Shown: positions 6,382 to 12,769 of the stretch, piece after piece
Numbering within the stretch: position 1 is the stretch's first letter
Layout of the letters: each line of letters begins with the position of its first letter
Assembly (NCBI GenBank): GCA_958445555.1
Contig: CAUCSW010000007.1
Span: forward strand, 1-12,769
Length of the DNA stretch: 12,769 nucleotides
Direction of reading: 5' to 3'
From: an uncultured Clostridia bacterium
GTDB lineage: Bacteria; Bacillota; Clostridia; Oscillospirales; Acutalibacteraceae
Notes under the pieces: generated by a model
Told to the model about the DNA's origin: nothing
What the model saw: the letters and a program-made list of their open reading frames with translations, nothing else
Databases searched by the model: none
Translations under genes and position numbers: made by a program

Positions 6382-7590
6382 CTATCGATCCGAGCCGACG
6401 CCGAGCCCGATCCCGTGCCCGAAATCGGGGCTTAAACCTACCTCCGTCAGCATATTCCGAAACTCATCCACCTGCGAACTGCCCGACACCATAATACCCG
6501 TTATGGTCTTTTTTGCTTTTTTGCGGTGGACAAATGCGCGGTCAAAGAGTCTGACGACCCAAAACAACGGCAGCAAAACGGGCGCCTTTTCCAAAACGGG
6601 ATAAAATCCGCACATATTTCCATAAGGCAGGAACACCGCCGATAACAATCTTTTGCTGCGGGTCTTGTTCTCGCCCTTTGCGCGTCTTTTCAGTTCGTCG
6701 GAAACCGAAGCGCCGTCCGCCGTACCGAAGCTGCCGCTCCGCATAACAAATTCCGTGATCCTCGCCGTCGTCTCATCTTCTTCGCCGCCCATAAACCAGG
6801 CGGCGAGTGTCCTTTTTATGTTTTCATAAAAGTCCCTTAATCCAAGCTTGCCCAGCTCTTCGTTTATATAATCCCGGTCCATGTCGGGCTCCGACTTTTC
6901 GTAGACATATATATCCGTAAAATGACGCAACCCGACGCCGCCGTTTCTGAAATGCTTTGCCAAATGTGTAATAAGATAATCGAACTCGTCCTCGGAGGAC
7001 ATACGGTATTCGGAGGAACCCTCGCCCGTCGGACGGGCAAAGTCCCATCCGTCTCCCCAGTAGCGGACAAAGTCGCCGTTTGATTCCGAGACCACCCCGG
7101 TATGAAGCTCGACCGTTATTCCCTCTTTGTTTTTCCATTCGGATTGTCGGTCGCCGTCCCTTTTCGGTGCGAACCCCCGTTCGGACAACACCTTCGCCGC
7201 ACGCTCTGCCTCTTTGCGCCCTATAAGAAAATCGCAATCGCCCATCAGGCGGTATTCGCTGTGGGAATACTTCGGCTTGACCGACAGTCCTTTAAGCGGC
7301 ATAAACGGGATGCCGTTTTCGGCAAACGCCTTCTTAATATCGTCGACTGCACATAACTGCGCCCGATCGACAATAATGCAGCTTGCCGCGATCCTCCTTA
7401 GGTGGGCCATCTTCTCCTTGTCCGGCTTGTTTTCGGTGCGGGACAATCCCGCATAAAGGATCGGAAGTATTCCGTGCCGACGGCACAGTCGGACCGCCGC
7501 GGCAAGATCAAAATCATCGCTTATGACAACAGTAGTCTCCTCAATAACTCCGCGAATTATGGAAATGATGTCTTTTTCAAGTGCGGTCAT
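6382..7590 (-). CDS. NTP_transf_5-type nucleotidyltransferase family protein
   Basis: An intact 402-residue protein of the nucleotidyltransferase-fold family usually listed as uncharacterised (NTP_transf_5). Visible marks are FMPLKG (96-101), the acidic pair in GDCDFLI (117-123), VELH (160-163, likely the third acidic position), HLAKHF (209-214) and GVGLRHFTDIYVY (218-230). The C-terminal part has a hydrophobic YPVLEKAPVLLPLFWV stretch that is also found in the damaged paralogue. I chose ATG 7590 because AGGA lies 8 bases upstream; the ATG at 7605 lacks a binding site and abuts an AT palindrome. The gene follows the epimerase by 68 bases, so the two probably share a transcript. The last residues (GHGIGLGVGSDR) are encoded by CCGA-type simple sequence and may be a replaced tail. 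A role in sugar activation or transfer for the glycan is inference. Confidence 0.82.
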   Translation of the reverse strand: MTALEKDIISIIRGVIEETTVVISDDFDLAAAVRLCRRHGILPILYAGLSRTENKPDKEKMAHLRRIAASCIIVDRAQLCAVDDIKKAFAENGIPFMPLKGLSVKPKYSHSEYRLMGDCDFLIGRKEAERAAKVLSERGFAPKRDGDRQSEWKNKEGITVELHTGVVSESNGDFVRYWGDGWDFARPTGEGSSEYRMSSEDEFDYLITHLAKHFRNGGVGLRHFTDIYVYEKSEPDMDRDYINEELGKLGLRDFYENIKRTLAAWFMGGEEDETTARITEFVMRSGSFGTADGASVSDELKRRAKGENKTRSKRLLSAVFLPYGNMCGFYPVLEKAPVLLPLFWVVRLFDRAFVHRKKAKKTITGIMVSGSSQVDEFRNMLTEVGLSPDFGHGIGLGVGSDR

Positions 7591-7606
7591 ATACTCATTC
7601 CTCATA

Positions 7607-7622
7607 AATAAAATATTTTATT
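7607..7622. promoter_or_regulatory. Perfect 16-bp AT-only palindrome upstream of the nucleotidyltransferase
   Basis: AATAAAAT is followed directly by ATTTTATT, a perfect palindrome of A and T in otherwise GC-rich surroundings. It lies 17 bases before the preferred nucleotidyltransferase start and about 36 bases after the epimerase stop. It could be a regulator binding site or an AT-rich part of a promoter; the sequence does not settle which. Confidence 0.35.
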
Positions 7623-7658
7623 ATGCCGATAATGCGTAAGCCCACCCGGATATCATTC

Positions 7659-8759
7659 TTACCTTGCCAATATATCCGCTATTCTTTTGCAGGCAAAGCC
7701 GTCCCCATAGGGATTGCTCGCGTGCGCCATGGCGTCATATGCCTCTTTGTTTTCAAGCAGTTCTTTGAAATTCCGATATATTACCTCTTCCTCGGTACCT
7801 ACGAGCCTCAGCGTTCCCGCGGCTATTCCCTCGGGGCGCTCGGTCGTGTTCCTCATAACAAGCACCGGTTTTCCGAGAGACGGCGCCTCCTCCTGGATCC
7901 CTCCGCTGTCGGTCAGTATCATATAACTGCGCGACAGAAAATTGTGGAAATCCAGCACATCAAGCGGATCGATTATATGTATGCGGTCGCAGCCCGAAAG
8001 CTCCTCGGCAGCCGCTTTTCTCACTGCGGGATTCATATGTATCGGGTATATCGCCTTCACATCGGGGTGCTCCTCCATGATGCGGCGTATTGCCCTGAAC
8101 ATACGGTGCATGGGTTCGCCGAGATTTTCTCGCCTGTGAGCGGTTATGACTATCAGCCTGCCGTCGCTTGCCCATTCAAGCTCCGGGTGAGTGTAATCCT
8201 CCCGCACGGTGGTCTTGAGGGCGTCTATCGCGGTATTTCCCGTCACAAAAACCGTTTCGGGGTCCTTTCCCTCCCTTATGAGATTTGCCTTTGCCGTCTC
8301 GGTCGGGGCGAAATTATACCTCGCGACAATGCCCACCGCCTGACGGTTAAACTCCTCGGGATAGGGTGAATATATATCGTATGTGCGCAATCCCGCCTCG
8401 ACATGACCGACGGGTATCTGCATATAAAAGCAGGCGAGCGCGGTCGCAAATGTCGTTGTGGTATCTCCGTGGACCAGCACTGCATCCGGCTTTACCTCTT
8501 CGAGGACCGGTCGGATATTCATGAGTATACTGTCGGTTATGTCAAAAAGGGTCTGCTTTTCCTTCATAACCGAAAGGTCGTAATCCGGCACGACATTAAA
8601 GGCGGAAAGCACCTGATCGAGCATCTGACGATGCTGGCCCGTGACGCAAACCACCGTCCTGATCGTGTCCCTCGTTTTCAGTTCGTTAACGAGTGGACAC
8701 ATTTTTATTGCCTCCGGCCGTGTTCCGAAAACAAGCATTATGGTTTTCATTCTTGACAT
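7659..8759 (-). CDS. wecB/mnaA: UDP-N-acetylglucosamine 2-epimerase, non-hydrolysing
   Basis: This cytoplasmic enzyme interconverts UDP-GlcNAc and UDP-ManNAc. UDP-ManNAc is the sugar donor for the linkage unit of wall teichoic acids and for several capsules. At 366 residues it is of normal length. Family marks are clear and in order: FGTRPEAIK near the N-terminus, TGQHRQML, HGDTTTTFA, GHVEAGLRT, PYPEEFNR, TAHRREN, TDSGGIQEEA and MRNTTERPEG. The catalytic and substrate-binding residues in these motifs are present. ATG 8759 has AAGGA only 3 bases upstream. The ATG at 8750 gives the usual family N-terminus (MKTIMLVFGTRPEAIK) with AAGGA 12 bases upstream, so the start is uncertain by 3 codons. 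It heads a probable two-gene unit with the nucleotidyltransferase. A palindromic site lies just upstream at 8782-8804. Confidence 0.95.
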   Translation of the reverse strand: MSRMKTIMLVFGTRPEAIKMCPLVNELKTRDTIRTVVCVTGQHRQMLDQVLSAFNVVPDYDLSVMKEKQTLFDITDSILMNIRPVLEEVKPDAVLVHGDTTTTFATALACFYMQIPVGHVEAGLRTYDIYSPYPEEFNRQAVGIVARYNFAPTETAKANLIREGKDPETVFVTGNTAIDALKTTVREDYTHPELEWASDGRLIVITAHRRENLGEPMHRMFRAIRRIMEEHPDVKAIYPIHMNPAVRKAAAEELSGCDRIHIIDPLDVLDFHNFLSRSYMILTDSGGIQEEAPSLGKPVLVMRNTTERPEGIAAGTLRLVGTEEEVIYRNFKELLENKEAYDAMAHASNPYGDGFACKRIADILAR

Positions 8760-8781
8760 CAGTCCTTACCTGATTCTATTA

Positions 8782-8804
8782 TTGATCGGGATCAAGTGAT
8801 CAAG
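8782..8804 (-). promoter_or_regulatory. TTGATC inverted and direct repeats upstream of the epimerase; possible promoter and operator
   Basis: TTGATC-GG-GATCAA (8782-8795) is a perfect 6-bp inverted repeat, and GATCAAG occurs twice in tandem (8790-8796 and 8798-8804). On the minus strand the distal TTGATC could serve as a -35 box with TAATAG 16 bases later as a weak -10, so the inverted repeat would lie between them like an operator. This is an arrangement-based guess. Confidence 0.35.
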
Positions 8805-8929
8805 CCGCCCCGCCCTTTGGGAAGGCTCCTGTGCCCCGATCGTTTTCTCTGCGGAAATGATCCTTCGCGCCCAAAAAAGCAAAATGGGAGAAAAGCGCCG
8901 AAAAAGAGTGCTGACAGACGGCGCGGTTC

Positions 8930-8959
8930 GATTCTCGTCAGCTTAAGCTGACGGGAATC
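8930..8959. other. Strong 13-bp hairpin with TTAA loop
   Basis: The strands at 8930-8942 (GATTCTCGTCAGC) and 8947-8959 (GCTGACGGGAATC) pair along all 13 positions, with one T-G pair, around TTAA. No T-run follows on either strand, so it is not a standard intrinsic terminator. It lies in the gap between the ATPase and epimerase genes, about 65 bases left of repeat copy 3. The remainder of the 8760-9023 stretch shows no gene. Confidence 0.6.
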
Positions 8960-8964
8960 AAAGC

Positions 8965-9001
8965 AAACCCGACCCCAAAGCCGACTCCAAAGCCGAATCC
9001 G
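8965..9001. repeat. CCGA-rich simple tract next to repeat copy 3
   Basis: Short units such as ACCCGACC, AAAGCCGACTCC and AAAGCCGAATCC follow one another, with AAAGCCGA repeated exactly. The tract ends 22 bases before repeat copy 3. A similar, shorter run (GAATCCGACGAGCG, GAGCCGACTT) lies at about 1072-1096, 21 bases before copy 1. Confidence 0.5.
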
Positions 9002-9023
9002 CTTGAAGGACAAACCGACCGCA

Positions 9024-9173
9024 GGCAGCGCCGCCCACGCCGAAGGCGTGGCAAACGGGCATCGTCACATTTTCGTCTTTCTGAATGCCCTGCTTTTTTC
9101 GGCAGTGTGCGTTTATTTATCTCGCTTTGCCGCCCGTTTCGCGTCCTTCTTTAGAAGGACGCGCGGCGCTGCC
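9024..9173 (+). repeat. Four-way-junction repeat element, copy 3, with a different core
   Basis: The outer stem GGCAGCGCCGC (9024-9034) pairs with GCGGCGCTGCC (9163-9173). It is extended by CCGAC (9015-9019) with GTCGG (9174-9178) across a 4-base bulge. The left arm is CCACGCC, GAA, GGCGTGG (9035-9051). The inner stem is shortened to AAACGGGC (9053-9060) with GCCCGTTT (9132-9139). The right arm is GCGTCCTTC, TTTA, GAAGGACGC (9141-9162), with a C-G to T-A change relative to the other copies that keeps pairing. The 71-base core (9061-9131) is T-rich and unrelated to the core of copies 1 and 2. The right half overlaps the last 18 codons and stop of the ATPase gene on the other strand. Confidence 0.83.
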
Positions 9174-10568
9174 GTCGGCCCGATTGCCCGTAAAACGGGT
9201 TCGGCTCTCGGCTTCGGCATCGGGGAATCGTATGCTGCCCCACCTTGCGGGATTCCCGCGAAGTCCGGAGAGTCCCCCGTCGTCATCGGGCATCTCAAAA
9301 CAGAAGCATTCTCTGACGGCGTCAAGTCGATCCAAGAAGCCATCCTTCACTCCGTAAAGCTCCAGGTCGGCAGAATAAATTCCTCCGACAAGCCCCGCCA
9401 AGTCGGCGTTTATCGCGATCTCGGAGACCGTTACCCCTTCCCGCGCGCTCGGTGCGTTCGTTGTGGTCGGTGCGCCCGATGTGTTTGATGCGCTCGGCTT
9501 GCTCGGTGTGCCCTCGACAGGAGCGGTGTCGAAGTTGCCTACCGCGGCTCTCCTGCGGTCGAACAGGATCGTTCTCACCAGCAGCTTTTCCGAGCGACAA
9601 TCCGACTCGACCGACACGGTAAAGCGCACTTTTTTATCCTTTACGCCTTCGACAACAACGCTTTTAAGTCTTATCCCGTCGGCGGAGTCGCCGTACCTCT
9701 TTCTGTCGGACAGATCGTTTACCCGCTCTATTTCGCTTTCGAAGACATCGGTGTACTTTGCGATCCCGCTTTCGGCGTCGCCGTCAAATATCACCTTGCC
9801 TTTATCGAGAACGATGCATCTGTCGCACAGGCTTCTCACCGTCTCCATATTATGACTGACATACAAGACCGTCCTGCCCTGCTTTGCCGCCGCGGTGCGC
9901 ATCTTGTTTATGCACTTTTTTCTGAACTCAATATCTCCGACCGCGAGCACCTCGTCCATTATCATAATGTCACTGTCAAGATGCGCCGCCACAGAGAAAG
10001 CGAGCTTGACATACATTCCGCTTGAATACCTTTTTACGGGGGTGTCGATAAACTCCCCGCATTCGGAAAACTCAATTATTTCATCTATTTTGGATGCCGT
10101 TTCGGCGCGGCTCATCCCGAGGATCGCGCCGTTGAGGTAAATGTTTTCTCTTCCCGTCAGCTCGGGATGAAAGCCCGTTCCCACCTCAAGCATGCTGGAC
10201 ACCCTGCCGTTAAGGTATATAGTGCCCGCCGACGGCGCGGTGATCCTTGAAAGCAGTTTTAAGAGGGTCGATTTTCCGGCACCGTTGCGGCCTATTATGC
10301 CCACGGCTTCCCCTCTTTTTATTTCCAGATTGATTCCGTCAAGCGCGGCGAATTCATCCTCCGCCAGTTTTCTTCCCGAAGAGGTGACGCCGCCCGTACG
10401 GCGTCCGTCGGATCCGCCCGCGGTTCTGATCTTTCGGTTGGGATCCTCTTTTCCCAAGATCCGCGCAGTCCGACTTTGTATATCCCTTTGCAGTGTGCCG
10501 CCGCCTATTTTTCCGAGACGGTAGACCTTTTCGACGCCGTCGATCCTGATCGCAATGCCGTTATCCAT
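9117..10568 (-). CDS. ABC polysaccharide/teichoic acid exporter, ATP-binding subunit (Wzt/TagH-like)
   Basis: The 483-residue protein is the ATPase of a two-component exporter that drives glycan across the cytoplasmic membrane together with the permease encoded 11 bases upstream. Walker A is GRNGAGKST (93-101), the signature is YSSGM (181-185), Walker B is IMIMDE (201-206) and the switch histidine is His239. From about 290 a C-terminal domain of the Wzt type follows, which in that family can bind the glycan. It is interrupted by a Ser/Thr/Pro-rich insert (about 350-378) and ends near GSIRF (444-448). Residues 466-483 and the stop are encoded inside repeat copy 3, so the original C-terminus was probably replaced. 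Another poorly conserved insert lies near 40-68. The start at 10568 has GAGGAGG 6 bases upstream. Whether it exports teichoic acid, O-antigen-like glycan or capsule cannot be told. Confidence 0.92.
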   Translation of the reverse strand: MDNGIAIRIDGVEKVYRLGKIGGGTLQRDIQSRTARILGKEDPNRKIRTAGGSDGRRTGGVTSSGRKLAEDEFAALDGINLEIKRGEAVGIIGRNGAGKSTLLKLLSRITAPSAGTIYLNGRVSSMLEVGTGFHPELTGRENIYLNGAILGMSRAETASKIDEIIEFSECGEFIDTPVKRYSSGMYVKLAFSVAAHLDSDIMIMDEVLAVGDIEFRKKCINKMRTAAAKQGRTVLYVSHNMETVRSLCDRCIVLDKGKVIFDGDAESGIAKYTDVFESEIERVNDLSDRKRYGDSADGIRLKSVVVEGVKDKKVRFTVSVESDCRSEKLLVRTILFDRRRAAVGNFDTAPVEGTPSKPSASNTSGAPTTTNAPSAREGVTVSEIAINADLAGLVGGIYSADLELYGVKDGFLDRLDAVRECFCFEMPDDDGGLSGLRGNPARWGSIRFPDAEAESRTRFTGNRADGSAARPSKEGRETGGKAR

Positions 10569-10579
10569 ACATTACCTCC

Positions 10580-11488
10580 TCAGACGGTGTCCGCAAAGGT
10601 CTTTTCGACCCTGCTGAAGATAATCATACCGAGCACAAATACCGCTGCCGTCACGGCAAGGCTTATCAGCCAAAACGCCGTCGGAAAGCTGCCGACCCCA
10701 AAAAAGGCATATCTCATTATTTCTATGATCGGCGACATGGGATTGAGCATGCAAAGCGTTTTGTATTCAGCAGGGAGTGATTCCGCAGAATAGATCACGG
10801 GCGTAACATACATCCACAATGAGACGCCGAGATTGACAACCACGCTCAGATCGCGGTATTTCGCCGTCAGTGACGAAACGATCATTCCGAATCCGAGGGC
10901 GAGGATCGCCGTCTGAAGAAGCAGCAACGGAGTCATAAGAGCCGCGGGGTTGAGGCTTATTCTTACTCCGCATGCCGCATAGTACACAAGAAAGCCCGCA
11001 AACATTACAAATTGTATAAGAAAGTCGAACATTCCCGTTATCACCGATGAAACGGGAACCGCGAGGCGCGGAAAATACACCTTTCCGAACAGGCGGGAAT
11101 TGCTCACGAAGGTGGAGGAGGTCTGAAACAGACTGCTTGAGAAAAAGCTCCACATGACATTTCCGCACATATAAAACAAAAAGTACGGAATACCCGAGCT
11201 CGGTATCTTCGCAATCTCGCCGAAAACGATCGTCGACACCGCGGTTGTAAGAAGTGGAGATATGATTATCCACAACGGACCGAGCACTGTCTGCTTGTAT
11301 CTTGTGGCAAAATTCTTTTTTACGAAAAGCGCTACCAGATCGCGGTAACGGAACAACTCCACGGGGTCGATATCGAACCAACCTGTCCGCGGTTTGATAA
11401 CGGTGGTTTCGACCGCTCGCTCTTTGATATTCTTGCCGTCTTTACCGTCTCTGCCGCATTTAAGGTTTTCATCCGATCGCTCAGCCAT
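10580..11488 (-). CDS. ABC polysaccharide/teichoic acid exporter, permease subunit (Wzm/TagG-like)
   Basis: This 302-residue membrane protein of the ABC-2 type forms the channel half of the glycan exporter. After a charged, poorly conserved N-terminus of about 35 residues comes DLVALFVKKNFATRYKQTVL, then GPLWIIISPLLTT, typical of TagG and Wzm. Six hydrophobic segments follow, and NPMSPIIEIMRYAFFG near the end is also typical. I chose ATG 11488 because AAAGGAGG lies 7 to 8 bases upstream. The frame stays open to 11653, but the extra 55 residues are not membrane-like and have no binding site. The TGA stop lies 11 bases before the ATPase start, so the two are co-transcribed. Identification is firm; the substrate is open. 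Confidence 0.93.
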   Translation of the reverse strand: MAERSDENLKCGRDGKDGKNIKERAVETTVIKPRTGWFDIDPVELFRYRDLVALFVKKNFATRYKQTVLGPLWIIISPLLTTAVSTIVFGEIAKIPSSGIPYFLFYMCGNVMWSFFSSSLFQTSSTFVSNSRLFGKVYFPRLAVPVSSVITGMFDFLIQFVMFAGFLVYYAACGVRISLNPAALMTPLLLLQTAILALGFGMIVSSLTAKYRDLSVVVNLGVSLWMYVTPVIYSAESLPAEYKTLCMLNPMSPIIEIMRYAFFGVGSFPTAFWLISLAVTAAVFVLGMIIFSRVEKTFADTV

Positions 11489-11576
11489 GTCTCCGCCTCC
11501 TTTCAAATTGATATACGGTACCCTGCCCGTTGTGGGGCGGATACTGCGGGCTGCCCGCGATATTATGTTACCGATC

Positions 11577-12769
11577 TCAGTTTTTCGACCATGTTTTCGG
11601 AGCCAGCCAGATAACAAGCGGGAATATTTCCAATCTGCCGAGCAGCATCGCAAAGGTCAAAATAAGCTTGGAAAAGACCGAAAATCCGCCGAATGTCCCT
11701 GCAGGGGCTATATTGCCGAACACCGGTCCTACATTATTGAAGCAAGACACCGCTGCGGTGACATTGGTTTCGAAGTTGAACTTATCAAGCGAAAGCAGCA
11801 GGATAATAACTATAAGGCAGAGCGAATAAACGGTGAAATATGCCGAGACGCTGGAGAGCGTCGCCTCGTCCACCTGCTTGCCCTCAGCCCTTACCGCCTT
11901 GACCGAGCGCGGATGCAAAAGCTTTTTGAGCTCTCTTCCCGCAATCTTTATGAGCATTATTGCCCTTGATATCTTTAATCCGCCCGCGGTCGAGCCTGCG
12001 CAGCCGCCCATAAGCATCAGCGTTACGATTATGGTTTTTGAGAATGTCGGCCATGCGTTCATGTCGGTGACGGCTAATCCCGTGGTGGTGATTATCGAAG
12101 ACACCTGGAACGCGGCGGTCTTTACCGCCTCGGAGTCGCTCGCGAAAAGTCCCCTTATATTCCAAAATATAAGACCCGTGCTGACAAGTATGACCGAAAC
12201 ATAGCACCAAAGCTCGCCGCTCTTCACGGCGCTTTTTACCTTGCCTATCAGTAAAAGGTAGTAAAGATTGAAGTTGATCCCGAACAAGGCCATAAACACC
12301 GTTACGACCCAATGGATATAGCTGCTGTAGCCCGCAAGACTGTCCGGATTATTGCTGAATCCGCCGGTGCCCGCGGTGCTGAAGGCGTGTATGACGCTCT
12401 CATAGAGGCTCATTCCGCCGCACATAAGCATTATGATCTCGGCTGCCGTCATGCCGATATATATGATATAAAGTATCTTTGCCGTGTCGACCGCCTTCGG
12501 CATAAGCTTGCCTATGACGGGTCCCGGCATTTCCGCTCTCATTATGTGTATCGAGCGATCGGTCGTGCTTTTTGTCACCGCCATTATGAGAACAAGCACA
12601 CCCATTCCGCCGATCCAATGGGTGAAGCAGCGCCAGAACTGAAGACCGTGACTTAGGCTGCGCACATCGGAAAGCACCGTTGCGCCGGTGGTGGTGAGGC
12701 CGCTTGCGGTTTCAAAGAGTGCATCGACATATGACGGTATTTCACCGCTTATCACAAAGGGAAGCGCCC
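11577..12769 (-). CDS. trkH: TrkH/KtrB-type potassium transporter channel subunit, 5' end off the window
   Basis: This is the C-terminal 397 codons of an integral membrane K+ uptake subunit, which works with a cytoplasmic TrkA/KtrA nucleotide-binding partner not seen here. Several selectivity-filter loops of the TrkH fold are visible in order: SGLTTTGATVL, STAGTGGFS, TTTGLAVTD and NNVGPVFGNIAPAG. The GGCAGSTAGGLK stretch before the penultimate helices is also typical. The reading frame continues through the window edge (ALPFVISGEIPSYVDALFE), so the GTG at 12755 is not the start. The TGA stop is at 11577-11579, 88 bases before the permease ATG. That gap has a short GCGGG-CTG-CCCGC hairpin at about 11546-11558 without a T-run, so read-through into the exporter genes is possible. 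Ordinary family length is about 440-490 residues, so 50 to 90 codons are missing. Confidence 0.94.
   Translation of the reverse strand, partial: ALPFVISGEIPSYVDALFETASGLTTTGATVLSDVRSLSHGLQFWRCFTHWIGGMGVLVLIMAVTKSTTDRSIHIMRAEMPGPVIGKLMPKAVDTAKILYIIYIGMTAAEIIMLMCGGMSLYESVIHAFSTAGTGGFSNNPDSLAGYSSYIHWVVTVFMALFGINFNLYYLLLIGKVKSAVKSGELWCYVSVILVSTGLIFWNIRGLFASDSEAVKTAAFQVSSIITTTGLAVTDMNAWPTFSKTIIVTLMLMGGCAGSTAGGLKISRAIMLIKIAGRELKKLLHPRSVKAVRAEGKQVDEATLSSVSAYFTVYSLCLIVIILLLSLDKFNFETNVTAAVSCFNNVGPVFGNIAPAGTFGGFSVFSKLILTFAMLLGRLEIFPLVIWLAPKTWSKN

Noticed and set aside
7623..8369. A 248-codon plus-strand open frame opposite the epimerase
   Set aside because: It is a shadow of a strongly conserved enzyme gene on the minus strand.
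8921..8938. A GGTTCGATTC sequence resembling a tRNA T-arm
   Set aside because: No 5-bp T-stem, anticodon arm, D-arm or acceptor stem can be drawn around it.
1118..9173. The three repeats as a CRISPR array
   Set aside because: The copies are thousands of bases apart, about 150 bp long and separated by genes, unlike short regularly spaced repeats.

Overview
The window looks like chromosomal DNA from a moderately GC-rich Firmicute, most likely an uncultured clostridial (gut-type) bacterium. The signs are strong AGGAGG-type ribosome binding sites, near-consensus sigma-A promoters, a glutamine-dependent NAD+ synthetase of the fused type, a TagGH/Wzm-Wzt ABC exporter and a TrkH potassium channel. 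The species cannot be named from this sequence. The theme of the middle is a surface glycan (teichoic-acid-like or capsular polysaccharide) locus.

Layout. 1-909 (minus): glutaminase half of NAD+ synthetase, cut by the window edge. 910-1707: a divergent promoter region with repeat element copy 1, a C-rich tract and two strong opposed promoters. 1708-4295 (plus): a Wzx-type flippase overlapping by 4 bases a membrane acyltransferase that is interrupted by one in-frame TAG. 4296-4696: intergenic, with a bidirectional terminator. 4697-5859 (minus): an NTP_transf_5-type nucleotidyltransferase broken by a frameshift. 5860-6381: a gap with a CCGA-rich tract and element copy 2. 6382-8759 (minus): an intact paralogous nucleotidyltransferase and UDP-GlcNAc 2-epimerase. 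8760-9116: a gap with palindromes, a CCGA-rich tract and element copy 3, which runs into the end of the next gene. 9117-11488 (minus): Wzt-like ATPase and Wzm-like permease. 11577-12769 (minus): TrkH, cut by the window edge.

How the genes fit together (inference): the epimerase would supply UDP-ManNAc. The flippase and the ABC exporter are two alternative routes for moving lipid-linked glycan across the membrane. The acyltransferase would decorate the glycan, and the role of the two nucleotidyltransferases is unknown. Two of the glycan genes carry single disabling lesions, so the locus may be decaying, or the assembly may contain errors. nadE and trkH are probably unrelated neighbours.

The most unusual signal is a family of three ~150-bp repeats at 1118-1265, 6109-6256 and 9024-9173. 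Each folds on paper into the same four-way junction: an outer stem, a GAA-triloop arm, an inner stem and a 9-bp arm. Paired base changes between copies preserve the stems. Copies 1 and 2 share the inner core; copy 3 has a different core and supplies the last 18 codons of the ATPase gene.
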